Below are positions 9,381-18,371 of a stretch of DNA of 61,547 bases, piece by piece. The stretch covers positions 1 through 61,547 of the forward strand of contig CANQVI010000004.1 of NCBI GenBank assembly GCA_947627255.1. The letters are read 5' to 3'. The notes under the pieces are model-generated. The model had not been told where the DNA came from. It did not search any database and worked only from the letters and a program-made list of their open reading frames with translations. Numbering within the stretch: the stretch's first letter is position 1; each line of letters opens with the position of its first letter. Source of the DNA: an uncultured Clostridia bacterium. GTDB taxonomy: Bacteria; Bacillota; Clostridia; TANB77; CAG-465. The position numbers were made by a program, and so were the translations under genes.

Positions 9381-11195
9381 TTACTTTAATTTTGAAAGCT
9401 CAATTATAATTTGATTTAATTCATATTTTAATATTTCGCTTTCATCATTTGAGACGTTTTCTCCTAGTCGTTTTAAAATTTCATCTCTTCTTGTAAATAG
9501 TTTTTCTTTTTTCTTATTCTTTAATACATCTTGAAGCAATTTTTCTTCATATCCTGAAATATCGATATACATTATATCAGTGATTTCCTTTATCATATCT
9601 TCATCTTGTATTTTGGATAAGATATCAATTTTATTTATATCATAATTATCTTTCAAAGATAATATGAAATCGAAAATTTTTCTAACTTCTTCATTTTCTA
9701 TATCTGAAGATTTTATATTTAAAAAGATTTGCTCTAATATTTTTGGTTTCTTAGAAAGTAGCAATGCTACTATATACTGTTCTTGTCTTTTTCTAACATT
9801 TGTTACTAGTTGCATTTTCTTATTTAGTGTTTGCATATCTATTACCAAATTATCTGTAGCTTTGGTTTTTAAACCTTTTTCTACTTCTTTTAATATTGGT
9901 CCTGGACTCATGCCATATTTTTTTGAAATTTTATCTATATACAAATCTCTTTCTATATTATTATCTATTTTAGACAATATATTTGCAACTCCTGTAAGAA
10001 ATCTTACTTTTGAATCAAAATCATTTATATCCAAATCTTTTTCTAAAATTGACACTTTAAATTCTACTAAAGAAATAGCATTTTCTATGCATTTTTTTAA
10101 TCTTTCTGGTCCGTACTTATTTAGATATTCATCTGGATCTTTAACATCATCTTTATCTAATTTTAAGACTTTTACATTTAAACCATGACTTACAAGAATA
10201 TCTAAACCTCTCATAGTAGCAGCCTGTCCTGCACCATCTTGGTCATATCCTATTATAACATTATCTGTATATTTTTTTATAAGCCTTGCTTGATTTTCAG
10301 TAAGTGCTGTTCCTAAAGAAGCAACTGCATTTAAAAAACCAAACTTTTGTAATGCTATTGCATCCATATAGCCTTCAACTATTATAATGTTATCTAGTTT
10401 TTCTCTTTTAGCAAAATTCATTAAATATAACGTTTTTCCTTTATGATAGATATCATTTTCCGGTGAATTTACATATTTAGGTATTGTTTTATCTAATACT
10501 TTAGCACTAAATGCTCTACCGCCAAAAGCAATAGTTCTATCTCTAATATCAAAAATAGGAAATATAATTCTAGAATAAAATCTATCATAGAGTTTTCCAT
10601 TTTTATTGCTTTCAAGTAAAATGCCAGAAGCTAACATTTCTTCTTTAGTATATCCTAAAGATAATAGATGTTCTTCTAATGAAACTTTTCCTGTAGCATA
10701 TCCAATTCCAAATTTATTAATAGTCTTTATATCTAATTTTCTTTTTATAATATATTCTTTTACTGGATTATTTTCTTCTTTTAGAAGTTCAATCAAATTA
10801 TTATGATAAAATATCCCAACATCTCTATTAAGTTTCAATAATCTTTCTTTTAAATCGCTTTTAGTTGAGTCCATTTTATTATAATAACTCTTAACTTCAT
10901 ATCTAGCTGTATCTATTCCTGCTCTTTCAGCTAACATTTCAACAGCTTCCCAAAATTCTATGTTTTCTACTTTCATTATAAATGAAATGACATTTCCACC
11001 TTCAGAACATCCAAAACATTTATATATTTGTTTATCCATTGAGACACAAAAAGAGGGGGTTTTTTCTCTATGAAAAGGACAAAGACCCATATAGTTTCTG
11101 CCACTTTTCTTTAGAGTTACATATTCAGATATAACTTCTACTATATCATTTTGAGATATAACTTCTTCTATTAAATCACCTGAATAGTATGCCAC
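9381..11195 (-). CDS. dnaG: DNA primase DnaG
   Basis: Makes RNA primers at the replication fork. The N-terminal CHC2 zinc-binding module has C39, H42, C60 and C63. The TOPRIM core holds the motif EGYMDAIALQKFG and the acidic pair in GYDQDGAGQ. The C-terminal helicase-binding part is present, giving 604 residues, a normal length. It is upstream of rpoD in the same transcript; the preceding membrane-protein gene ends 17 bases before it. Confidence 0.97.
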   Translation of the reverse strand: MAYYSGDLIEEVISQNDIVEVISEYVTLKKSGRNYMGLCPFHREKTPSFCVSMDKQIYKCFGCSEGGNVISFIMKVENIEFWEAVEMLAERAGIDTARYEVKSYYNKMDSTKSDLKERLLKLNRDVGIFYHNNLIELLKEENNPVKEYIIKRKLDIKTINKFGIGYATGKVSLEEHLLSLGYTKEEMLASGILLESNKNGKLYDRFYSRIIFPIFDIRDRTIAFGGRAFSAKVLDKTIPKYVNSPENDIYHKGKTLYLMNFAKREKLDNIIIVEGYMDAIALQKFGFLNAVASLGTALTENQARLIKKYTDNVIIGYDQDGAGQAATMRGLDILVSHGLNVKVLKLDKDDVKDPDEYLNKYGPERLKKCIENAISLVEFKVSILEKDLDINDFDSKVRFLTGVANILSKIDNNIERDLYIDKISKKYGMSPGPILKEVEKGLKTKATDNLVIDMQTLNKKMQLVTNVRKRQEQYIVALLLSKKPKILEQIFLNIKSSDIENEEVRKIFDFILSLKDNYDINKIDILSKIQDEDMIKEITDIMYIDISGYEEKLLQDVLKNKKKEKLFTRRDEILKRLGENVSNDESEILKYELNQIIIELSKLK

Positions 11196-11212
11196 CTCTT
11201 ATCGCCCTCCTT

Positions 11213-12457
11213 TTATGCTTCAATCATTTTTATTCTTTCTTCTCGATTATAATATATGTTTGTTGTATTAACAATACATATTATAACTAAAAGTATTGTA
11301 AGTATTGGTTGATAATATAATATATTTATCTTAAATATAGTTATAACTGCAAATAACGCAACAAATATCATTTTTATTAAAGTAGATTTTGTATCATATT
11401 TTCTATGTAAAGTAATAGATAAAATTTCCATAAATAGAATATATACAAAGCATAATATATAAAATTTTGTTGACATTCCTACAAATACAAAGGCATTTTC
11501 TTTAATGTTTGAAAGACCTATATTAGTATTTGAATGTATGCCATATGTTAAATCTCTAACAATATTTCCAGCAACTCCATTACCATATGTAGCAATTTTT
11601 ATTACAACACATCTGCCACCAAAGTATATTAAAGCTGCAATTATAGTTATTATAATTAAAGAGATTAACAATTTGCTGATTTTTATTCTCTCAACTTTAT
11701 ATATAAAATAATTATTTCTTCTTCTTTTTATAGTGTTATTAGATTTGTTAGAAAGGTTTAAACTTGTAGAATCTAAATTTGAAGTTATCATTAATGAAAC
11801 TATAGCAAGTACCATCCAAACAATATAATTAACACCACAAATAGTACTAAATCCTATGCATATACCTAGTATTATAGCTTGTCTAATGTACTTTTTGTTT
11901 TTTATATTTAATTGTTTTAACTCATCAATTAGTGTCTGCATAATATAAATAGAAAGTAGTAACATTACAGCTATGAATTTTGAATTTAAATTCATAGTTT
12001 TATCTTCTACAATATTAGGTAAAGAAAATGCTACAAACATTCCAAATACGGATAAAACATCACTTTTTGATACGTTAAATATTATACGTTGTGTATAAAA
12101 GCCCATTAAGAAAGTTAATATAAAATATAATACTAAAGTCTTTTTAGGATAAATATCCATTATACTATATATTTTAAAAAAAGTTGTTGTAAGCATAACT
12201 AATATTATGTATGTATATCTATATGCTGTTGCAATCTTTTTTTGTAATTTTAATCTAGATAATTTTTCTCTAACATAAGTATATAACGAAATAAGTATAA
12301 TTATTAAAGCGAAATATCCAAATTTTAAAATTCCACTTGGTCCATCTAAAGACGCAACACCTTTACCAATATATATAAAATCTGTTATGCCTAATAATAA
12401 TATAACTACTGCAAATATTACTACAACTATACTACGTGAAATTTTACTTATACTCAT
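11213..12457 (-). CDS. Polytopic membrane protein, unknown function
   Basis: 414 residues with about eleven hydrophobic segments and a basic internal loop (IKRRRNN, about residue 245). No catalytic motif is evident. The topology would suit a polymerase, flippase or glycosyltransferase-like envelope enzyme, but no family is recognised. It lies between a sugar nucleotidyltransferase (20 bases upstream) and dnaG (17 bases downstream). The tight spacing suggests one transcript with both. Confidence 0.65.
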   Translation of the reverse strand: MSISKISRSIVVVIFAVVILLLGITDFIYIGKGVASLDGPSGILKFGYFALIIILISLYTYVREKLSRLKLQKKIATAYRYTYIILVMLTTTFFKIYSIMDIYPKKTLVLYFILTFLMGFYTQRIIFNVSKSDVLSVFGMFVAFSLPNIVEDKTMNLNSKFIAVMLLLSIYIMQTLIDELKQLNIKNKKYIRQAIILGICIGFSTICGVNYIVWMVLAIVSLMITSNLDSTSLNLSNKSNNTIKRRRNNYFIYKVERIKISKLLISLIIITIIAALIYFGGRCVVIKIATYGNGVAGNIVRDLTYGIHSNTNIGLSNIKENAFVFVGMSTKFYILCFVYILFMEILSITLHRKYDTKSTLIKMIFVALFAVITIFKINILYYQPILTILLVIICIVNTTNIYYNREERIKMIEA

Positions 12458-12476
12458 ATTTTAACCACTCTACTTT

Positions 12477-13211
12477 TTATTTATTGCTATATAACTTATT
12501 TACGTAAGCTAAAGACTCATGTGTTCCAACATCATAGCAATCACCTTTAAATGGGAACGCATATACTGATGCATGTTTATATAAATAAGCTACAAAGTTA
12601 CCAGGTGCATCACTATTATTTCCTTCTTCAATATATTTTTTAAATACAGGTACGATTTCTCTTGGATATAAATATTCTGCATATGCAGCAAATTTACCCT
12701 TAGGTTCTGCTGGTTTTTCTTCAAATCCAACGACTTTCATATCTGAATCTGTTTCAACAACACCTAATCTTTTTAATGTTTCATTATCTTCTTCTCTAAC
12801 ACAAATAGCAGATGTACCTTTTGTTTTTTGAAAATCTACGAAATCTCTTAATTTAAATGTAAATAAATTATCTCCTGCTATTATTAATAAATCATCATCT
12901 ATTTTTGCTTTTTCAATTACGAATTCTATATCTCCAATAGCTCCAAGTCTATTTTCATTTGTTGTTGTATTATCATTAAATACAGTTATAGGCTTTACAT
13001 TGTTTTTGTTTTTTGCCCACTCTTCAAAGTGAGGAGTATATTTTTTATTAGTTACTAAATAAATTTGATCTACTTCCTCTAATGAATTAACCTCATCTAA
13101 AATGTAGTCTATTAATGGTCTTCCACCAACTTCTAGTAATGCCTTTGGAAAGTTTTCAGTTAATGGAAATAATCTAGTTGCATATCCTGCACAAAGTAAA
13201 ATACATTTCAT
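12477..13211 (-). CDS. Sugar-phosphate nucleotidyltransferase family protein
   Basis: Probable NDP-sugar or related nucleotidyltransferase. The N-terminal nucleotide-binding signature reads CAGYATRLFPLTENFPKALL, with the Arg and Lys expected for NTP and sugar-phosphate binding. The metal-binding Asp lies in IIAGDNLF (about 108). At 244 residues it is a bare catalytic domain without a left-handed beta-helix, like short RfbA/RmlA-like or UTP-glucose-1-phosphate enzymes. The substrate cannot be told from sequence. It precedes the polytopic membrane gene, which may use its product for envelope glycans. Confidence 0.82.
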   Translation of the reverse strand: MKCILLCAGYATRLFPLTENFPKALLEVGGRPLIDYILDEVNSLEEVDQIYLVTNKKYTPHFEEWAKNKNNVKPITVFNDNTTTNENRLGAIGDIEFVIEKAKIDDDLLIIAGDNLFTFKLRDFVDFQKTKGTSAICVREEDNETLKRLGVVETDSDMKVVGFEEKPAEPKGKFAAYAEYLYPREIVPVFKKYIEEGNNSDAPGNFVAYLYKHASVYAFPFKGDCYDVGTHESLAYVNKLYSNK

Positions 13212-13311
13212 TTTTTCAATCTCCTTTTATTCAATTGTGTTGTAATTACCACGACATTATATCACATATAAGTATTTTTTTCAATATATTTTATTCTGTA
13301 AAATAATCCCA

Positions 13312-13343
13312 TTAAAAATGTTGCTACACTGTGTAGCAACATT
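13312..13343 (-). terminator. Intrinsic terminator
   Basis: Twelve-base inverted repeat ATGTTGCTACAC / GTGTAGCAACAT (13318-13342), followed on the minus strand by TTTTTAA. It ends the transcript of the gene at 13361-14362. Confidence 0.88.
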
Positions 13344-13360
13344 AATAGTTAAATATTAAA

Positions 13361-14362
13361 TTATACTGATTCAATATCATTTAATTTTTCTTCAAATTCT
13401 GATATTCTTTGTTCAGTTTCATATTGTTCAATTCTATTTAAAGCATATAAATATTTTCTTTCTTGAGATAATAATGATTGATATTCTTCATTCCAATCTT
13501 CATGATTTTTTAAGTTGTTATGAACATCATCTAGTTTTTCTTCTAATACTGATTTTATAGGTTCTAATATATTTGCATCTTTTTCTACTTTGATACCATT
13601 ATCTACCATATAAGTAACAACTTCTGCAAATAATCTTTCTCCTTGAACATTTACTCCTTCATCAGTATTATCATGTAAAATATTTACTACTTTATTTACT
13701 TGATCTATACCAATTTTATCAAAAATTGTATCTACTCTTGAATCAATGAATTGTCCATTTTCTCCAAATACTTCTTGTCCTTTTATAAACAAATCTACAT
13801 TATTTTGAATTATTCTTGCTTGTTCTACTGGAAGTTCTTCTGTTGCAATCTTTAAAGCATGTCTATCATAATATTTTCTAAATGCACTATTGCACATATC
13901 TTGTGCTTCACTATATGGTTTAAAATATTGAGCATATTCTCTTAATACTTCGTGTTGTGTTTTATCTCCACTCATATTCATTCTTAATTCATCAATATTT
14001 TCACCAAAATAAGCAGTAACTTTATGATCTATTCCATCTAATTGATATATAGGTTGTTGAACTTCTGCACTTTCAGCTGGTTGACTAGCATCAGCAAATA
14101 CACCATTGTCTTGTGCAAATGCTCCACCTACCACACTATCAGTTTGACCATCTAAAGTTACTTCTGAAGATACATTTTCTAATGATATTGATGAAGACGC
14201 TTGTACAGGTTCTTCAGTAGGAAGTACTTCTCCGTTTTCTTGAACTCCTGATTTTAACATTAAATAATCTTGTTTTTTACCAAACAATCTAGCTATTGCA
14301 TTTTTTACAGAGTCAATATCTTCAAGAAATAATTTCCATTCATTTTTCCAAAATTCAAACAT
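13361..14362 (-). CDS. Hypothetical protein with N-terminal FWKxEWK motif
   Basis: 333 residues from the ATG at 14362, which has an AGAGGTG ribosome site; a longer open frame to 14446 overlaps the likely promoter. No signal peptide. The first 30 residues contain FWKNEWK and a short helix ending RLFGKK. Residues about 45-115 are low-complexity, rich in Ser, Gln, Glu and Ala. The rest is predicted helical, ending in a coiled coil. Residues 4-27 match the C-terminal part of the 53-residue gene just upstream. Not recognised; own promoter and terminator. Confidence 0.75.
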   Translation of the reverse strand: MFEFWKNEWKLFLEDIDSVKNAIARLFGKKQDYLMLKSGVQENGEVLPTEEPVQASSSISLENVSSEVTLDGQTDSVVGGAFAQDNGVFADASQPAESAEVQQPIYQLDGIDHKVTAYFGENIDELRMNMSGDKTQHEVLREYAQYFKPYSEAQDMCNSAFRKYYDRHALKIATEELPVEQARIIQNNVDLFIKGQEVFGENGQFIDSRVDTIFDKIGIDQVNKVVNILHDNTDEGVNVQGERLFAEVVTYMVDNGIKVEKDANILEPIKSVLEEKLDDVHNNLKNHEDWNEEYQSLLSQERKYLYALNRIEQYETEQRISEFEEKLNDIESV

Positions 14363-14411
14363 TAAAAACACCTCTTTTGTACATAATATAACCATTATTA
14401 TATGTAACTTC

Positions 14412-14440
14412 ATTATATTAAATGCTAAATAAAAAAGCAA
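14412..14440 (-). promoter_or_regulatory. Probable SigA promoter for the 13361-14362 gene
   Basis: Minus strand TTGCTT (14435-14440), 17-base spacer, TATAAT (14412-14417). Its position supports the ATG at 14362 rather than 14446 as the start. Confidence 0.55.
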
Positions 14441-14547
14441 TAACAAGAATATTTTATTTACATTTCATTAAAATTACAATATGCTATATATATCAAAAAA
14501 AGTGTCTTTTTATCATTTTTATATGTCGTAACAGTTTACAATAATAT

Positions 14548-14709
14548 CTATCTAGTTTCAAACAAATATTCTATAAAAGTCTTGAATTCTTTTATATCTT
14601 CCTTTACTCTTTTCCACTCACTCTTCCAAAAAGAGTTAACATCACATTTTTGTTCTATTTCCATAATGCTTGGATATAGCATTAACATTTTCTTATTTTT
14701 TAATATCAC
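14548..14709 (-). CDS. Small protein sharing the FWKxEWK motif, GTG start
   Basis: A 53-residue gene starting with GTG and preceded by a strong GGAGGG ribosome site with six-base spacing. The C-terminal half contains FWKSEWKRVKEDI and ends near IEYLFETR. It matches the N-terminus of the next gene downstream (FWKNEWK, then EDI, then a Lys, an Ile and LF at equal spacing; about 11 of 24 positions identical). No membrane segment or signal peptide. Function unknown. The match and the ribosome site make it likely to be real. Confidence 0.65.
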   Translation of the reverse strand: MILKNKKMLMLYPSIMEIEQKCDVNSFWKSEWKRVKEDIKEFKTFIEYLFETR

Positions 14710-14859
14710 TTTTTTCCCTCCAAAAAGTAATTAAATTATACAAAAATCTTAATTTAAATTCAAGGACAAAATCATTTCAATTAAGTTACCATGTTAAATA
14801 TAATTTTTCAAAAAATGTTAAAGTATGATTTTATATTCTAATTTTTTTACATAATTCAT

Positions 14860-15222
14860 TTAAAAAATTAGCATATCTTTAAATGGGAAGTTAGATAATG
14901 CTCCATATTCCCATATGTATATATTCATATATCCAAGTAAATTCAATATATTAATTGCCTCTTTAGTCCTTATACCACTAGAGCAATACACTATTATACA
15001 TTTCTTATTTTTATATTCATTTTCACAGCATCTTATCTTATCTACCGGAATATTTACTGCATTATTTATATGCATAATATCATATTCTCTTTTCGTTCTA
15101 ACATCAATTACTATATTATCTTTATCTTCTATCATTTTTCTTACGGTATCATAATTTACCAAATTATATATTAAATTTCTATTTGGGCATCTATTTTTTC
15201 TACTGGCAAAAAAATTAAACAT
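14860..15222 (-). CDS. Rhodanese-domain protein
   Basis: Single-domain rhodanese, 120 residues. The N-terminal strand motif IDVRTKREYDIMHINNAVNI is typical. The active-site loop is YCSSGIRTKEA, with the catalytic Cys about residue 86, so it should be active in persulfide transfer. No signal peptide, so cytoplasmic. An AGAAGG ribosome site lies before the ATG. It follows the bactofilin-like gene by 51 bases. Biological sulfur donor and acceptor are unknown. Confidence 0.88.
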   Translation of the reverse strand: MFNFFASRKNRCPNRNLIYNLVNYDTVRKMIEDKDNIVIDVRTKREYDIMHINNAVNIPVDKIRCCENEYKNKKCIIVYCSSGIRTKEAINILNLLGYMNIYIWEYGALSNFPFKDMLIF

Positions 15223-15273
15223 AGTTATACCTTCTTTCTGATATAATCTATGTTTAATTCATTTATTTTATGA

Positions 15274-16470
15274 TTATTTTGCAACTATTGTTTCAGGCTC
15301 ATTATTATCTTCCTTTTTCTTTTTAGGAATAATTAATGATATACAAACTCCAAGTGAAATTATAAATACAATAAATGATATTACAACTCCAACATATGGA
15401 ATTTTTTCTAATAGTTCAAGTAATATAAATGTAATTATAGCTACTAAAATATTATTAGGTCTTATAGCTGTTTTATCCACATTTTCATATTTTTTATCTA
15501 CAAGTTGTACTATAAATGTTCCAACAATTATATTTTTTATTAATGATAAGCATACAAGTATCGCAGCTGCAAATACTATTGCAGCAATTCCAACTGATGG
15601 AGCAAGCATTAAGAATATTATTCCTAAGCATATAGCACCAATAATAGCAACATATCCTTTTAAGCCATTTGATAAAGCATTGCTTTGTTCAATTTTATTT
15701 AGTAGTTTTGATAATCCATCTTTCTTAATAAATAGTAATATTATTAAAAATAAAACAAAGTTTGTTATACCAGCTGAAAATATTTCCATAGCATAATCTT
15801 TTATTGTTATTTTTTCTTCTTCTACTATGTCAATAGTAGCAGTTCCTACGCTTTCATCTACTTTAAGATCTGTATTTGATGTATTAATATATATTCCTTG
15901 CTCAACTTTACCATTTTCAGAAAATTCTATGCTATCTGTATCTAGTCTTAATTCACCTTTTATATTATTGTTTATTTTAGCACTTACAGTAGAGCCTAAT
16001 ATATTTCCATCAATATTTCCATTAACTATTAAATCAGATGCATAAATTGTAAGATTTTCTTTTACATTAGAATTTTCGCCTAATGTTACTGTTCCTGTAC
16101 AGAATATAATTGCATTATTAACATTAGCATTTATTACTGTATCTCCAGTAGTACAAATGACTGCTGAGTTAATATCTGAATTTATTCTAATAGTATCTTG
16201 GTTACATATTAATAAATTTCCATCCATTTTAGAATTTATATCAATAGTAGATGTACTACATATAATTCCACTTTGACTTAGTTCTTTATCCATTTCTACT
16301 CTTTGAGTAGTTACTCTTACAAACGGAAGTTTAAATTCAGATGTATCTTCACTAACTTTATACATTGTACTTAAAGTTTTAGTATCCCATATTGATACTG
16401 CATAAATATTATTAAATAATAGTACAAATGCAAAAACAAGTGAAATAAGTAAAGAAACTTTTTTCTTCAT
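15274..16470 (-). CDS. Exported bactofilin-like protein with four C-terminal membrane segments
   Basis: 398 residues. Signal peptide or signal anchor at 1-25. Residues about 65-210 form a run of short hydrophobic strands with repeating I-N-S/A-N-I spacing, typical of the right-handed beta-helix of polymer-forming (bactofilin-type) domains. Several cysteines occur on these strands (in ICST, ICNQ, ICTTGD and FCTG). A hydrophobic C-terminal third (about 233-385) has four or five membrane segments and a Lys-rich tail (PKKKKEDNN). The topology places the beta-helix outside the membrane, unlike cytosolic bactofilins. Function not established. Confidence 0.7.
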   Translation of the reverse strand: MKKKVSLLISLVFAFVLLFNNIYAVSIWDTKTLSTMYKVSEDTSEFKLPFVRVTTQRVEMDKELSQSGIICSTSTIDINSKMDGNLLICNQDTIRINSDINSAVICTTGDTVINANVNNAIIFCTGTVTLGENSNVKENLTIYASDLIVNGNIDGNILGSTVSAKINNNIKGELRLDTDSIEFSENGKVEQGIYINTSNTDLKVDESVGTATIDIVEEEKITIKDYAMEIFSAGITNFVLFLIILLFIKKDGLSKLLNKIEQSNALSNGLKGYVAIIGAICLGIIFLMLAPSVGIAAIVFAAAILVCLSLIKNIIVGTFIVQLVDKKYENVDKTAIRPNNILVAIITFILLELLEKIPYVGVVISFIVFIISLGVCISLIIPKKKKEDNNEPETIVAK

Positions 16471-16530
16471 ATTTTATTCCCCCTAATATATAGTTATTTT
16501 ATAACACTTAATAGCAAAAATCAATAATAT

Positions 16531-17406
16531 TTACATCACTTCATTTATGCTTTGTGATATTATGTCTGCCATTATTTCTATGAGTTCGTCTATATCTTTT
16601 GGTGTTACAATATAATTTTGTGTATCTAAAGTAGAGGCTATTTTTTGGTATCTTTCATTTTTTTCATCTTTGCTATTTTCTATTATGTTTAAAGCATCAT
16701 TAGTTATAGTTGCAATATCTACCACCATAGGTACTCCTATCGATACAATTTTAGCATTTGTACTTTCAGTATCTATTTTATTATTTATTCCAGTTATTCC
16801 AGATCCTGGTGTTATTCCAACATTGCTAATTTGAATAGAGGCACCTACTCTTTTTATTGATTTTGACATAAGACTATCGATAACTACTATATATTCTGGT
16901 TTTACTAATTCTGAAATAGCAGAAATAATTTCTGATGTTTGTATTCCTGTATTTCCCATTACGCCAGGACATATAGCACTTACTTCCCTTGTATCTTTAG
17001 ATAAAATATCTTCTGTAAGTTTTAATATATGTCTTGTAACATCTATTTGTTTTACTACTTTTGAGCCAAGTGCATCCGGTGTAACATACATATTTCCTAG
17101 TCCTACAACTAAAACTGATCTTTTATCTTCTATAAGATTAACTAAAATTTCTTTTACTTTTTCTACTAGCTTTTCTCTATCATTTATATATTTTACTTCT
17201 TGCATTTCAAAAGTAATATACTTTCCTATTTGTTTATCTATGGCATTAGCACCATTTTCATTTAATACATCTACTTGTATAATTTTAAATTCTTCAAAAT
17301 TTTCTTCCTTAATCTCTATACCATCAATTTTTTCCATATCATTAATTACTTTGTATTCGTCTACTCTTTCATCTGCCATATCCGTATTAAATTTTATTTT
17401 ATTCAT
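16531..17406 (-). CDS. gpr: Germination protease Gpr
   Basis: Aspartic-type endoprotease that degrades small acid-soluble spore proteins at germination. The N-terminus carries the NTDMADER zymogen-processing region. Catalytic-site motifs are TPDALGS and VIDSLMS (the two Asp), plus CPGVMGNTGIQT and ITPGSGI, all typical of Gpr. At 291 residues it is shorter than the roughly 330-370 usual, mainly in inter-motif loops. The SigG-like promoter and the ribosome site both lie inside the hairpin between holA and this gene (see 17405-17454). Confidence 0.93.
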   Translation of the reverse strand: MNKIKFNTDMADERVDEYKVINDMEKIDGIEIKEENFEEFKIIQVDVLNENGANAIDKQIGKYITFEMQEVKYINDREKLVEKVKEILVNLIEDKRSVLVVGLGNMYVTPDALGSKVVKQIDVTRHILKLTEDILSKDTREVSAICPGVMGNTGIQTSEIISAISELVKPEYIVVIDSLMSKSIKRVGASIQISNVGITPGSGITGINNKIDTESTNAKIVSIGVPMVVDIATITNDALNIIENSKDEKNERYQKIASTLDTQNYIVTPKDIDELIEIMADIISQSINEVM

Positions 17407-17443
17407 AAAAAAACACCTCTATATAATTATGCTTATATAGAGG
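17407..17443 (-). terminator. holA terminator hairpin that also contains the gpr ribosome site
   Basis: Eleven-base perfect stem (17416-17426 with 17433-17443), six-base loop, then TGTTTTTTT on the minus strand, ending directly at the gpr ATG. The AGAGG Shine-Dalgarno of gpr (17416-17420) is the last part of the 3' arm. RNA reading through from holA would pair it away. Confidence 0.85.
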
Positions 17444-17454
17444 CACTTTTATTC
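17425..17454 (-). promoter_or_regulatory. SigG-like promoter of gpr
   Basis: Minus strand GAATA (17450-17454), 18-base spacer, CATAATT (17425-17431), close to the forespore SigG consensus. The -10 box spans the hairpin loop. The start point is expected near 17418-17420, inside the 3' arm, so the transcript would lack the 5' arm and leave the ribosome site free. Confidence 0.7.
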
Positions 17455-18362
17455 TATAACATACATATAATTTTTTTAAGTCCTATTTCAAAATCCATAT
17501 CACCATTTTTAGTTTTTTTATCATAATCATCAAACGCATATAATATATTTTTTAGTTCATCTACTTTATATTTATCGCAAGAATATAGTAGTTTTTTTAC
17601 AACAAAAGGATGTATTCCAAGTTCAAGGGCTATATTCTTTTCTCCTTTTTCTTTTAAAAGTTTTATCATATATAGTTGTCTAAACTGTTTATATAGCATT
17701 ATATAAATTTTAACTATTGGCTCTTTTTGTTGTAATAATGAATTGAGTTGTTCTATAGCAATTTCTTTTTTCTTATTTACTATATTTTCTAACACATCAA
17801 ATATCTTTGCATTTAAAGTTTTAGAGCAAACTTTATCTATTATTTCTTTAGTAACTGTTCCACCATTTTGAACGTATATAACTAGTTTTTGCATTTCATT
17901 AATATTATTAGACTTATTGTTTCCACATACATTTTGCATATACTGTGCATCTTCATATGATATTTTTACATTATACTTTTTTAAAGTATTTATAATAAAG
18001 TCTGTCATTTGCTTTTCATCTAAATATTTATATTCAATACATTCTGCAATTTTAGCTATTGCTTTATACTCAGATAATCTTTTATCTACACTATCTTCAA
18101 TAATTATAACTGTTACATCTTCATCTAAATTATCTAAGTATTTTACATTAAATTTCAAATTTGTATCCTTTATTATAATTAGCTTTTTACTTCCAAAAAA
18201 TGTTACTCCCTGTGATACATTTTCTAATTCATCTATGTTATCACTATTTATATAAAAAAGATTTACTCCTACTTCTAAACTAGTAAATTCTTTTTTTATT
18301 TTCTCTACTTTTTGGTTTAAATCATACTTTTCCTCACCATATAATAAATAAATATTACTCAT
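17454..18362 (-). CDS. holA: DNA polymerase III subunit delta
   Basis: Clamp-loader delta subunit that opens the sliding clamp. The N-terminal start (IYLLYGEEKYDLNQKVEKIKKEF) matches the HolA family. The central AAA+-like region lacks a Walker A, as expected for delta. The C-terminal helical domain contains LYKQFRQLYMIKLL. 302 residues, slightly short of the usual 330-345. It lies nine bases after trmFO and ends just before the gpr hairpin. Confidence 0.88.
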   Translation of the reverse strand: MSNIYLLYGEEKYDLNQKVEKIKKEFTSLEVGVNLFYINSDNIDELENVSQGVTFFGSKKLIIIKDTNLKFNVKYLDNLDEDVTVIIIEDSVDKRLSEYKAIAKIAECIEYKYLDEKQMTDFIINTLKKYNVKISYEDAQYMQNVCGNNKSNNINEMQKLVIYVQNGGTVTKEIIDKVCSKTLNAKIFDVLENIVNKKKEIAIEQLNSLLQQKEPIVKIYIMLYKQFRQLYMIKLLKEKGEKNIALELGIHPFVVKKLLYSCDKYKVDELKNILYAFDDYDKKTKNGDMDFEIGLKKIICML

Positions 18363-18371
18363 ATTTTCTCC

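Noticed and set aside
9664..10188. 174-codon plus-strand frame within dnaG
   Set aside because: Antisense shadow of a complete DnaG; no ribosome site or domain.
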